Shown here one piece after another: positions 35,988-44,465 of a stretch of 64,000 bases of DNA. The position numbers and the translations under genes are program-made. Source of the stretch: Bacteroidia bacterium (GTDB lineage: Bacteria; Bacteroidota; Bacteroidia; Bacteroidales; Dysgonomonadaceae); NCBI GenBank assembly GCA_025999435.1, contig BNXH01000001.1:19391-83390 (forward strand), read 5' to 3'. The notes beneath the pieces are model-generated. The model was not told the DNA's origin, ran no database searches, and saw only the letters and a list, made by a program, of their open reading frames with translations. Every line of letters begins with the position of its first letter. Position 1 is the stretch's first letter.

Positions 35988-36501
35988 TTCTTCTGTGCGC
36001 AATCACAGATTGCTTGCGTCCTCAACATAAGCTCATCACTGCCGCGCCCTGCCGGCTTGCCCTTACTTTTGGCATTGCCCAAAAGTAAGCAAAAAGCTAG
36101 CGCTTCGTTCCTCGGCGACCCACAACCGGTTTGCCGGCTGAAAGTGACGAACAGGCTATCGCCCCGTCCCTTTCTACGCCGCCTGCTCCGTGTGGGTTAC
36201 CCCGCCTGCGGAACGAATGCGCGGGAGGCTGACGCACGACAAGCGGCTGCCTTGTCTGGCTTTAGCCGCGCCGTTAGCTTCAAGTACGGGGCACCCATAG
36301 GACGAAAAAGGCGTTAAAAACAAAAACGTGTTTGAGCTTATCTAATGATTCGTATACTACAAAATCCGGAGCGAGTTTTTTTGTTTAGCCTTTAAGTCCG
36401 TTATGGGTCGGACGTTGAAGTGGGGCGCAAAAGCGTTTTTGGTTCCTTTTGCGGCTTTGGGCAAAAGGAACGCAAGCTATCTTTGATTGCGCGCAGAAGA
36501 A
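35988..36501. mobile_element. 514-bp GC-rich element with ~32-bp inverted ends
   Basis: The ends (35988-36019 and 36470-36501) are inverted repeats with about 29 of 32 bases matching; each contains GCGCAATCA and GCTTGCGT. Next to each end is a hairpin: CTTACTTTTGG with CCCAAAAGTAAG at 36061-36088, and TTCCTTTTG with GCAAAAGGAA at 36443-36470. The interior is far richer in G+C than its surroundings. No transposase or reliable gene is present. It may be a non-autonomous transposon or a structured-RNA element. Confidence 0.65.
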
Positions 36502-36621
36502 GATAAAAAAACGTTTTTACACTACAATAATAACTTTAATTGCTGATTGGCATTATTAATAAAACTTTATTAAAAAATATGAGATCAACTACCGATGCGC
36601 ATTATTAATATAATAATATAC

Positions 36622-36629
36622 TAACTTTG
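36622..36629 (+). promoter_or_regulatory. -7 box of mnmG
   Basis: TAACTTTG, a perfect TAnnTTTG, 22 bp before the ATG. The -33 region is not obvious. Confidence 0.45.
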
Positions 36630-36651
36630 CTCCAAAATATTATTCACACTT

Positions 36652-38526
36652 ATGAATTTCAAATATGACGTGATTGTTGTCGGGGCAGGTCATGCCGGTT
36701 GTGAAGCTGCCGCCGCCGCTGCTAATATGGGTTCAAAGACCCTACTGATAACAATGGACATGAACAAAATAGCCCAGATGAGTTGCAATCCTGCAGTAGG
36801 AGGAATTGCAAAAGGGCAAATCGTGCGCGAAATAGATGCATTAGGCGGGCAGATGGGAATAGTAACCGATATGACCGCTATCCAATTCAGGATGCTCAAC
36901 AAGTCGAAAGGCCCGGCAATGTGGAGCCCAAGAGCACAAAGCGACCGTGTGCAGTTTATTAATAAATGGAGAGAAATCATAGATAGTACGGACAATCTTT
37001 TTCTTTGGCAAGACACGGTTACATCCCTAGTCATCGAGAATAAAACTGTAGCAGGAGTAAAAACAGCAATGGGTGTCACATTCTTTGCAAAGTCAGTTAT
37101 TCTTACAAACGGTACTTTCCTGAATGGCCTGATGCATATCGGCAAAACCAAAATAGAAGGAGGACGGGTATCTGAACCTGCATCTTTTGGAATAACCGAA
37201 CAACTGAAAGAAGCAGGATTTGCCACTGACCGGATGAAGACCGGAACCCCGGCGCGAATAGATGGAAGAAGCGTTGACTTCAGCCTAATGGAAGAACAAA
37301 AAGGAGATAATGATTTCCATAAGTTTTCATACCTGGATTTCGAGCCACGAAAATTAAAACAATTAAGCTGTTGGATAACTTACACCAATGATGAAACGCA
37401 TACTACATTGCGCGATGGATTGGACGATTCTCCGTTATATAATGGGCAAATAAAAAGTATAGGGCCACGATATTGCCCAAGTATAGAGACCAAGATTGTA
37501 ACATTTGCAGACAAAACAGCCCATCAGTTATTCTTAGAACCAGAGGGAGAAAATACACAAGAATATTACCTGAATGGTTTTTCCTCTTCTCTCCCACTCC
37601 ACATACAAATTGAAGCATTGCAAAAAATTCCGGCATTTCGCAACATACATTTGTACCGTCCCGGATATGCTATCGAGTATGATTTCTTCGATCCGACACA
37701 ATTGAAACATACGTTGGAAACGAAGCTAATTGACAATCTATACTTTGCCGGACAAATAAACGGAACAACAGGATACGAAGAAGCGGGAGGACAAGGGTTA
37801 ATAGCCGGAATAAACGCCCACATTAAAACACATGGCGGAAACGAATTTATCTTAAAGAGAGACGAAGCTTACATAGGAGTATTGATCGATGATTTAGTAA
37901 CAAAAGGTGTGGATGAACCATATCGCATGTTTACATCGAGAGCTGAATACCGCATCCTTCTCCGTCAAGATGACGCGGATGTACGCCTGACAGAAAAAGG
38001 GTATAACATTGGTTTAGCTAAACAAGAAAGAATAGACCTGTTGAACGAAAAGAAAGAGGAAGTGGATAGGATTATATCTTTCACATCAACCTATTCCCTC
38101 AAGCCTGAATACATAAACGAAGGTCTGGTAAAACTAGGAACAGCACCCCTAAAACAAGGTCTGAAATTAAAGGATGTTATCAGCCGCCCACAAATAACAA
38201 TAAATAGTATAGCTGAATATATACCGGCATTAAAGGAAGAAATAAATAAAATCCCTAACAGAAAAGAGGAAATAATAGAAGCTTCCGAGATTATGATTAA
38301 ATATGACGGTTACATAAAAAGAGAACAAATAATAGCAGACAAGATAACAAGATTAGAAAACATAAAGATAAAAGACAAATTCAACTATGAAAATATACTA
38401 TCTTTATCGACCGAAGCTCGCCAAAAACTAACTAAAATAAACCCCGAAACCATCGCACAAGCGAGTAGAATCCCAGGAATATCGCCGAACGATATATCTA
38501 TTTTATTAGTTTTGTTAGGCCGATAA
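36652..38526 (+). CDS. mnmG: tRNA uridine-5-carboxymethylaminomethyl modification enzyme MnmG (GidA)
   Basis: A 624-residue FAD protein. The Rossmann motif GAGHAGCEAA is at residues 11-20. GidA signatures follow: SCNPAVGGIAKGQIVREIDALGG, GPAMWSPRAQSDR, KTGTPARIDGRS, GPRYCPSIETKI and GQINGTTGYEEAGGQGLIAG. With MnmE it modifies U34 of several tRNAs. In many bacteria gidA lies close to oriC and parS, as here. The 3' half is notably A-rich on this strand. Two parS-like sites follow the stop codon. Confidence 0.96.
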   Translation: MNFKYDVIVVGAGHAGCEAAAAAANMGSKTLLITMDMNKIAQMSCNPAVGGIAKGQIVREIDALGGQMGIVTDMTAIQFRMLNKSKGPAMWSPRAQSDRVQFINKWREIIDSTDNLFLWQDTVTSLVIENKTVAGVKTAMGVTFFAKSVILTNGTFLNGLMHIGKTKIEGGRVSEPASFGITEQLKEAGFATDRMKTGTPARIDGRSVDFSLMEEQKGDNDFHKFSYLDFEPRKLKQLSCWITYTNDETHTTLRDGLDDSPLYNGQIKSIGPRYCPSIETKIVTFADKTAHQLFLEPEGENTQEYYLNGFSSSLPLHIQIEALQKIPAFRNIHLYRPGYAIEYDFFDPTQLKHTLETKLIDNLYFAGQINGTTGYEEAGGQGLIAGINAHIKTHGGNEFILKRDEAYIGVLIDDLVTKGVDEPYRMFTSRAEYRILLRQDDADVRLTEKGYNIGLAKQERIDLLNEKKEEVDRIISFTSTYSLKPEYINEGLVKLGTAPLKQGLKLKDVISRPQITINSIAEYIPALKEEINKIPNRKEEIIEASEIMIKYDGYIKREQIIADKITRLENIKIKDKFNYENILSLSTEARQKLTKINPETIAQASRIPGISPNDISILLVLLGR

Positions 38527-38532
38527 ACACCC

Positions 38533-38548
38533 TGTTCCACGTGGAACA
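38533..38548. promoter_or_regulatory. parS-like site 1
   Basis: TGTTCCACGTGGAACA is a perfect 16-bp palindrome matching the bacterial parS pattern nGTTnCACGTGnAACn. It is 6 bp after the mnmG stop. parS is bound by ParB for origin segregation; parA/parB are not in this window. Confidence 0.75.
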
Positions 38549-38575
38549 AGAAAAAATAAATACAAAAAACACGTG

Positions 38576-38591
38576 CGTTCCACGTGAAACA
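38576..38591. promoter_or_regulatory. parS-like site 2
   Basis: CGTTCCACGTGAAACA matches the parS core GTTnCACGTGnAAC and lies 27 bp after site 1, just before apt. A third bare CACGTG is at 38570-38575 without the GTT/AAC arms. Confidence 0.72.
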
Positions 38592-38611
38592 TTGAAAGAA
38601 AAAAAACAAAA

Positions 38612-39163
38612 ATGAACAACAAAACCAAAGAACAAAAGATTGAAGAATTAAAAAAAACAGTGAGAAACATCCCTGACTTTCCAATAAAAGGAATACAATT
38701 CAAAGATGTCACTCCATTGTTTAAAACGAAAGAATCATTATCCATGTTAACAGATGTTCTCTATGAAGAGTACAAAGACAAAGGCATTACAAAAGTAGTA
38801 GGCATAGAATCTCGGGGTTTTATAATGGGCCCAATTATGGCGCTAAAATTAGATGCCGGATTTATACCTATAAGAAAACCAGGAAAGCTCCCGGCAGAAG
38901 TATACGAAGAAGAATATCAGAAAGAGTACGGAGTAGATAAAATACAAATACACAAAGATGCCCTTTCTCCGGAAGATATAGTTCTCATTCACGACGACTT
39001 ACTCGCTACAGGAGGAACTATGGAAGCAGCATATAAACTAGTGAAAAAGATGGGCGTAAAGAAAATATATGTGAATTTCATAATCGAGCTGGATGATTTG
39101 AATGGAAGATGTTTGTTTCCTGAAGACATAGAAGTAAAGTCTTTAATTAATTTCTCTATTTAA
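38612..39163 (+). CDS. apt: Adenine phosphoribosyltransferase
   Basis: A 183-residue purine salvage enzyme making AMP from adenine and PRPP. Family motifs: IPDFPIKGIQFKDVTPL at the N-terminus, GIESRGFIMGP, RKPGKLP, and the PRPP-binding loop VLIHDDLLATGGT near residue 125. It is 85 bp after mnmG, with the parS-like pair in the spacer, and 15 bp before uvrC. Confidence 0.95.
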   Translation: MNNKTKEQKIEELKKTVRNIPDFPIKGIQFKDVTPLFKTKESLSMLTDVLYEEYKDKGITKVVGIESRGFIMGPIMALKLDAGFIPIRKPGKLPAEVYEEEYQKEYGVDKIQIHKDALSPEDIVLIHDDLLATGGTMEAAYKLVKKMGVKKIYVNFIIELDDLNGRCLFPEDIEVKSLINFSI

Positions 39164-39178
39164 GAGGAAATTTTGTTA

Positions 39179-40981
39179 ATGAAAGAATATCTTAAAAATA
39201 TAATCCAGAATATACCAAACAAACCCGGTTGTTATCAATACCTTGATAGCAAAGGAACCATTATATATGTAGGAAAAGCTAAAAACTTAAAAAAAAGAGT
39301 TTCTTCATATTTCACAAAAAAACATGAAGACAGTCCAAAGACGCGAATTCTGGTAAGTAAAATTTGTGATATTAAATACATAATCGTTGACACAGAAGAA
39401 GATACTTTATTACTGGAAAACAATCTAATAAAAGAATTCCAGCCACGTTATAATGTTATGCTCAAGGATGACAAATCTTATCCTTCAATAGTCATACGAA
39501 ATGAATATTTTCCCAAAGTGGAAATAACAAGAAAAATAATGAAAGATGGCTCACAATATTATGGCCCTTATTCAAATGTCGTAAGTGTAAAGACTCTTTT
39601 AGAATTCATTCATAAAATGTATTCCATACGGACATGCTCATTAAATCTAACTCCAGAAAAAATAGCAGAGGGAAAATATAAAGTCTGCCTGGAATACCAT
39701 ATAAAAAGATGCATGGGACCTTGTGTCGGATTACAGTCCCTTGAAGATTACAATAAAAGTATCCGCTCTATACAAGAAATATTAAAAGGGAATACCAACA
39801 TTGTAAGTGATGGAGTTTACGCAGACATGATAAAGCTTGCGGAGAGACAGGAATTTGAAGACGCAAACAAATTAAAAGAAAAGTATCAACTCATTGAGAA
39901 TTTCAAGAATAAGTCCACTGTCATCAGTTCCATCAAATATAACATCGATGTATACAGCTACGAAGACGATGAAAATGCTGCATATATAAATTATTTAAAT
40001 GTATATAATGGAGCTATTATTCAAGCATATACGTTCGAGTATCGTAAACGAATGGATGAAACAAAAGAGGAACTGCTAAGTCTTGGAATAATAGAAGTCC
40101 GGGATCGGTTCGGTTCGAAAGCAAAAGAAATTGTAGTTCCCTTCTACCCTGACCTTACAATGGATGGAGTTGAATTTACAATACCTCAGCGAGGAGATAA
40201 GAAAAAATTATTGCATCTATCCACACAAAATGTAAAGCAATACAAAATAGACAAGCTAAAAAAAGCAGAAAGCCTAAATCCTGAGCAGCGGAGTGTAAGA
40301 GTATTGAAAGAAATACAGAAAGACTTAAATATTAAGGACTTACCGATCCATATAGAATGCTTTGACAACTCAAATATACAGGGTACAAATCCTGTATCAG
40401 CCTGTGTTGTTTTCAAAATGGGAAAACCATCAAAAAAGGATTACAGACATTTTAATGTAAAAACCGTAGTAGGCCCGGATGACTTTTCCACAATGCGTGA
40501 AGTTGTGTACAGGCGATATCACAGACTGCTCGAGGAAGATACCCCCCTACCCCAACTGATAGTTATAGACGGAGGAAAAGGACAACTGAGTGCCGCATGC
40601 GAATCGCTGAAGGCTTTGAATATATACGGCAAAGTTGCGATAGTGGGTATAGCCAAACGTCTGGAAGAAATATATTATCCCGAAGATTCGATACCTCTTT
40701 ATCTCGACAAGAACAGCGAATCGTTGAAAGTCATACAACATCTCCGAGACGAAGCTCATAGGTTTGGAATAACATTTCATAGAAATCAAAGAAGTAAAAG
40801 CCAAATTAAATCTGAACTTGATAATATAAAAGGAATTGGAGATGAAACCAAACGATTACTTCTCAAAGAATATAAAAGCGTAAAAAGGATTAAGCTTGCG
40901 AACGATACAGAACTTGAAAAAATTATAGGAAAACATAAAACTGCTTTATTACGAAATTACTTTGCAGAAAAAGAAATTTAA
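39179..40981 (+). CDS. uvrC: Excinuclease ABC subunit UvrC
   Basis: 600 residues from the ATG at 39179 (a TTG two codons upstream is less likely). The GIY-YIG nuclease domain shows GCYQYLDSKGTIIYVGKAKNL-type sequence, followed by the zinc-like KVCLEYHIKRCMGPC region. Then come a UVR motif (ERQEFEDANKLKEKY), an RNase H-like nuclease with ECFDNSNIQGTNPV, VIDGGKGQL and HRFGITFHRNQRSK, and a C-terminal helix-hairpin-helix (IKGIGDETKRLLL). It makes both incisions in excision repair. Confidence 0.95.
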   Translation: MKEYLKNIIQNIPNKPGCYQYLDSKGTIIYVGKAKNLKKRVSSYFTKKHEDSPKTRILVSKICDIKYIIVDTEEDTLLLENNLIKEFQPRYNVMLKDDKSYPSIVIRNEYFPKVEITRKIMKDGSQYYGPYSNVVSVKTLLEFIHKMYSIRTCSLNLTPEKIAEGKYKVCLEYHIKRCMGPCVGLQSLEDYNKSIRSIQEILKGNTNIVSDGVYADMIKLAERQEFEDANKLKEKYQLIENFKNKSTVISSIKYNIDVYSYEDDENAAYINYLNVYNGAIIQAYTFEYRKRMDETKEELLSLGIIEVRDRFGSKAKEIVVPFYPDLTMDGVEFTIPQRGDKKKLLHLSTQNVKQYKIDKLKKAESLNPEQRSVRVLKEIQKDLNIKDLPIHIECFDNSNIQGTNPVSACVVFKMGKPSKKDYRHFNVKTVVGPDDFSTMREVVYRRYHRLLEEDTPLPQLIVIDGGKGQLSAACESLKALNIYGKVAIVGIAKRLEEIYYPEDSIPLYLDKNSESLKVIQHLRDEAHRFGITFHRNQRSKSQIKSELDNIKGIGDETKRLLLKEYKSVKRIKLANDTELEKIIGKHKTALLRNYFAEKEI

Positions 40982-40990
40982 TATTTTTAC

Positions 40991-40998
40991 TAACTTTG
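40991..40998 (+). promoter_or_regulatory. -7 box of the acyltransferase gene
   Basis: TAACTTTG matches TAnnTTTG 21 bp before the ATG. A TTTG at 40961-40964 is slightly too far (26 bp) to be a standard -33 box. Confidence 0.4.
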
Positions 40999-41019
40999 AT
41001 TCCAATTGATTAGATAAAT

Positions 41020-42093
41020 ATGATTGAAAAAGTAAATAAAGACCGGATATTATATGCCGATTTATTAAGAATCATCACTATTTTCGCCGTAGTTGTATTT
41101 CACATTACTACAAATCGTTGGTACTCAGCATATGCAGACTCTCAATCGGAATGGCATGTAATTAATTTTTTCGTAGCATGTCTTCGATGGTGCGTTCCTG
41201 TATTTTTTATGTTAAGCGGAGCCATTTTTCTTGATCCAAATTATAAAATAACAGTCAAAAAATTATATACAAAAACTATACCCCGAGTACTTTGTGCTTT
41301 GATATTCTGGAGTATAGCCTATAGGCTAATATCCCCAATAACAGCTTCATTATTAGGAATTAAAGAAATATCATCCGGAGATTTTCATCGGGTATACAGC
41401 GAAATATTTCTAGGGACTCCATGGCATCATTTATGGTTTTTGTACCCTCTACTCGCTATGTATATTCTCACTCCCCTACTCCGCATTTTTACAGCAAATG
41501 CTAAAAAAGAGCATTATCTATATTTCCTGATACTCTACTTTATCTTCGGATCAGTAGTACCAACAATCAACGCACGATATAATGTAAATATTAGCTTTAG
41601 TATCAGTGAATTATATTCTTATACAGGGTATTTCATCGCTGGTTATTTCTTCTCAAAGTACGACTTGACAAAGGCCGAGAAACGAATATTATATACATTA
41701 GGAATCATTGCTATTTTCGGAACTTATATAGCATCAACTATAACAGGATTGGTAAATGGCGGACCAGCAACCCAGTATTTCGACCGAACTGCACCAAATG
41801 TCATGCTAGGTGCATTTTTCGTATTTGTCTTAGTAAAAAATACAGTCAATAATAGTCCGGAAATACTTAAATATCAGAATAATAAGTATATTACACTACT
41901 GGCAAATTGCGGCTTTGGGATATATTTAGTACATGATTTTTTCAACGTGGCTTTAAATTTATTGAATATCAATACCGGAACATTTCCTGCAATATTATCC
42001 GTACCAATATTGTCAATAATAGTCTACCTGGCTGCTCTTTTAATAGTATTGATAATTAGAAAAATACCGGTTCTTAACAAATGGATTATTTAG
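41020..42093 (+). CDS. Acyltransferase family membrane protein (acyltransferase 3)
   Basis: 357 residues with about ten hydrophobic helices. The N-terminal DLLRIITIFAVVVFHITTNRW contains the R...H pattern of acyltransferase-3 proteins, and HHLWFLYPLLAMYILTPLLR is a typical second block. Such enzymes O-acetylate or acylate surface polysaccharides at the inner membrane. No glycan gene cluster is adjacent, so the acceptor is unknown. It converges on the minus-strand transglutaminase-like gene, 28 bp away. Confidence 0.8.
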   Translation: MIEKVNKDRILYADLLRIITIFAVVVFHITTNRWYSAYADSQSEWHVINFFVACLRWCVPVFFMLSGAIFLDPNYKITVKKLYTKTIPRVLCALIFWSIAYRLISPITASLLGIKEISSGDFHRVYSEIFLGTPWHHLWFLYPLLAMYILTPLLRIFTANAKKEHYLYFLILYFIFGSVVPTINARYNVNISFSISELYSYTGYFIAGYFFSKYDLTKAEKRILYTLGIIAIFGTYIASTITGLVNGGPATQYFDRTAPNVMLGAFFVFVLVKNTVNNSPEILKYQNNKYITLLANCGFGIYLVHDFFNVALNLLNINTGTFPAILSVPILSIIVYLAALLIVLIIRKIPVLNKWII

Positions 42094-42121
42094 GATATAA
42101 TATATGCCTTTACCCTATATA

Positions 42122-43558
42122 TCAATTACTTAAATATTCAACATCTATATCCCAATTCCACTGATCGAAATAAATATTTCCCCCACTCCACTCAAGCTCA
42201 CCACGTTGAAAATCGACAGTTTCGCTACGCGGATAAATTTTAGCCGGAAATAAAGGTTGTGAATAGTCATCATTCACTATCCAACGGTAAGCATCGATCC
42301 CGTTCAAGAAAAAATACCGGACATCGCCGTCCAAATCAAGATCACGTCTACCAAAAGATTGATCAACCGGCACCCATCCTATTCCCTCATAGTAAACCTC
42401 TGCCCAATCGTGAAGATTCAATCCATTTGGATGCGTCATAAAGCCGCTTTGCCACTTAGCAGGAATACCATTGTATCTTGCAAGAGTAATGAAAAGAAGC
42501 GCTACCTGCCCGCAGTCTCCGTGCTTATTATCTATCACATACTCGGGTATATTCTCCAGAGTAGAGTATTCACGGGCTCCCGCCCATGGGTAATTGTCAT
42601 TTATATAATCAAAAATTTTCTTTGTTATTCGATAAGGATTTGTCTCGTTACCGACAATTTTCTTCGAAAGCTCCTTTATCTTATCAGTAAAAATAACATG
42701 CGAATCACGTTCTGCGGTATATTCTTTATACAATTCACTACTCTTATCATATGGTTTTATCTGCTTATTCGCCAAATCAAACCACTCAGCGGCAGAAGAA
42801 TAAGAAAATTCGATAGAAAAAACCATTGGTTTGCCCTTTTCGGAAACCTTTTGCATATACAGAGTACGATGAGCATAGCCGGGAGGGGATATTACATAAT
42901 TTGAATCATTTACAGATATTAATTTTACATCTTTTTGCCTACGGTTATCTTCACGAGGATAAGGAAGCCAACAACGAACGACCTCTCCTGCCGGAACAAC
43001 ATCCGGTTTAAGAGTTACGGTGTATTTTACCTTCATCTTCACAGGATCAGCCTGTGTCGTATTTGTATTTTTAAGAGAGGCTACAACCGCAGGTAAATGA
43101 GTTCTTAACACTTTTCCTACATTATCTTCCTGAGAGCCGTCTATTTCTATTTTCCGTTTTATCGCATCTTTATTTATTCTGAAAAGATTAGGCGCAGCCC
43201 TACTCATATACTTTTTTTCACCATTGATAAGCTTCATTTCCAAGGATTTTTCAGCCTCCCAAGCCAACATCATTTTATCATCCACATCAGGATAATACTT
43301 TTTAATATACTCGATTACATTATCTTTTGATTTAGAGAAATCGATGGATGTTCTATCTAAAACATCTTTCTTGAAATTAAGATCGTATATCTCTTTTGCC
43401 GAAAGGTTGTTTTGTGCGATATACAGATCGATTGATTTCTTTGCCTTGTTAAAGTCTCCCGCTGCAATTTCAGCATTTATGACTTTCAACGTTACATTTT
43501 GTGCCTGAATCGAGCTCCAGGCAAACAATAAAAAGATAAAGATAAATCGTGATTTCAT
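42122..43558 (-). CDS. Secreted transglutaminase-like domain protein
   Basis: 478 residues with a signal peptide (FIFIFLLFAWSSIQAQ). The transglutaminase/protease-like core is in the C-terminal part: HGDCGQVALLFITLARYNGIP supplies the catalytic Cys, LHDWAEVYYEGIGWVPVD supplies His and Asp. The N-terminal ~250 residues include a helical segment and a beta-rich domain (VVRCWLPYPRED). Members of this family in Bacteroidota are periplasmic or secreted and may act on peptides or cell wall; the actual substrate is unknown. Confidence 0.8.
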   Translation of the reverse strand: MKSRFIFIFLLFAWSSIQAQNVTLKVINAEIAAGDFNKAKKSIDLYIAQNNLSAKEIYDLNFKKDVLDRTSIDFSKSKDNVIEYIKKYYPDVDDKMMLAWEAEKSLEMKLINGEKKYMSRAAPNLFRINKDAIKRKIEIDGSQEDNVGKVLRTHLPAVVASLKNTNTTQADPVKMKVKYTVTLKPDVVPAGEVVRCWLPYPREDNRRQKDVKLISVNDSNYVISPPGYAHRTLYMQKVSEKGKPMVFSIEFSYSSAAEWFDLANKQIKPYDKSSELYKEYTAERDSHVIFTDKIKELSKKIVGNETNPYRITKKIFDYINDNYPWAGAREYSTLENIPEYVIDNKHGDCGQVALLFITLARYNGIPAKWQSGFMTHPNGLNLHDWAEVYYEGIGWVPVDQSFGRRDLDLDGDVRYFFLNGIDAYRWIVNDDYSQPLFPAKIYPRSETVDFQRGELEWSGGNIYFDQWNWDIDVEYLSN

Positions 43559-43592
43559 AGTAAAATATTAAATAGGATATTGATTGTAAAGG

Positions 43593-43627
43593 TAATAAAA
43601 AAGGATACAGAAATAATCTGTACCCTT
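43593..43627 (-). terminator. Terminator after punA
   Basis: Hairpin GGnTACAGA (43603-43611) with TCTGTAnCC (43617-43625), followed on the minus strand by a run of T. It closes the sppA-lpxK-punA transcript. Confidence 0.75.
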
Positions 43628-43649
43628 CATCTAAATAATATATTAAATG

Positions 43650-44465
43650 TTAGTTGATCCGTTTTATCACTTCCTGCATGATGAATGCCATTTTGGGTTG
43701 AGCTATTTTAGCCGCTTCCTGCACATCTTCGTGTGTTACCTCTACTATTTTACCAATTACACCCAGATCGGTGATTATAGAGAACGCAAGCACCTTCATT
43801 CCGGCATGATTGGCCACAATAACCTCCGGAACTGTGGACATACCCACAGCATCGCCTCCTATAATACGGAACCAATTATATTCGGAAGGCGTTTCAAATG
43901 TTGGCCCTTGTGTACCTACATATACTCCATGCTGCAATTTTATATTACTCTCTTTAGCTATTTCCATAGCCAACAAGCGCAGTTTTTTATCATATGCGTT
44001 GCTCATATCGGGGAAACGGGTACCAAGCTCTTTATAGTTCTTACCACGAAGAGGATGTTCCGGAAAAGTATTTATATGGTCATCTATAAGCATAATATCA
44101 CCTATATCGAAGCTACCGTTCATTCCACCGGCAGCATTGGAAACAAATAAATATTGAATACCTAAAGCCTGGAATACGCGAATAGGAAATGTAACTTCCT
44201 GCATATTATATCCTTCATAATAATGAAATCTCCCTTGCATAGCCAAAACAGGCTTTCCTCCAAGCTGACCGAAAATCAGTTTGCCACTATGTCCCTCTAC
44301 CGTAGAAAGAGGAAAATTGGGAATGGTATCGTATGGTATTTCTTTTTTGTCACTTATTTCATGTACAAGTTCGCCAAGACCCGTACCCAGAATAATAGCA
44401 AAATTGGGTACTGCTTCTATTTTACTTTTTATAAATGATGCGGTTTCCTTTATTTTCTCTAACAT
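43650..44465 (-). CDS. punA: Purine-nucleoside phosphorylase
   Basis: 271 residues from the ATG at 44465. Family-2 PNP motifs are ILGTGLGEL near the N-terminus, YYEGYNMQEVTFPIR, SNAAGGMN and MSTVPEVIVANHAGM. It cleaves purine nucleosides with phosphate to the base and ribose-1-phosphate. The chosen start places the first 44 bp inside the 3' end of lpxK. Frames starting further upstream add a basic non-family extension. Confidence 0.93.
   Translation of the reverse strand: MLEKIKETASFIKSKIEAVPNFAIILGTGLGELVHEISDKKEIPYDTIPNFPLSTVEGHSGKLIFGQLGGKPVLAMQGRFHYYEGYNMQEVTFPIRVFQALGIQYLFVSNAAGGMNGSFDIGDIMLIDDHINTFPEHPLRGKNYKELGTRFPDMSNAYDKKLRLLAMEIAKESNIKLQHGVYVGTQGPTFETPSEYNWFRIIGGDAVGMSTVPEVIVANHAGMKVLAFSIITDLGVIGKIVEVTHEDVQEAAKIAQPKMAFIMQEVIKRIN

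Larger units (their letters stand above)
35708..36651. repeat. Intergenic repeat composite upstream of mnmG
   Basis: About 940 bp with no credible gene. Four copies of a ~25-bp motif (ATTAATGCgAATCAGTAGTT-like) lie at 35754-35778, 35908-35932 (direct), 36536-36560 and 36582-36608 (inverted). Inside them are a REP palindrome (35797-35899) and a 514-bp GC-rich element (35988-36501). A frame at 36057-36317 is a repeat translation. The mnmG -7 box follows at the right edge. Confidence 0.75.

Noticed and set aside
36057-36317. 86-residue frame in the GC-rich 514-bp element
   Set aside because: Lies wholly within an element with inverted ends; Pro/Arg-rich low-complexity translation. Probably not a protein.
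38570-38575. Third CACGTG between the two parS-like sites
   Set aside because: Lacks the flanking GTT and AAC arms needed for a ParB site.
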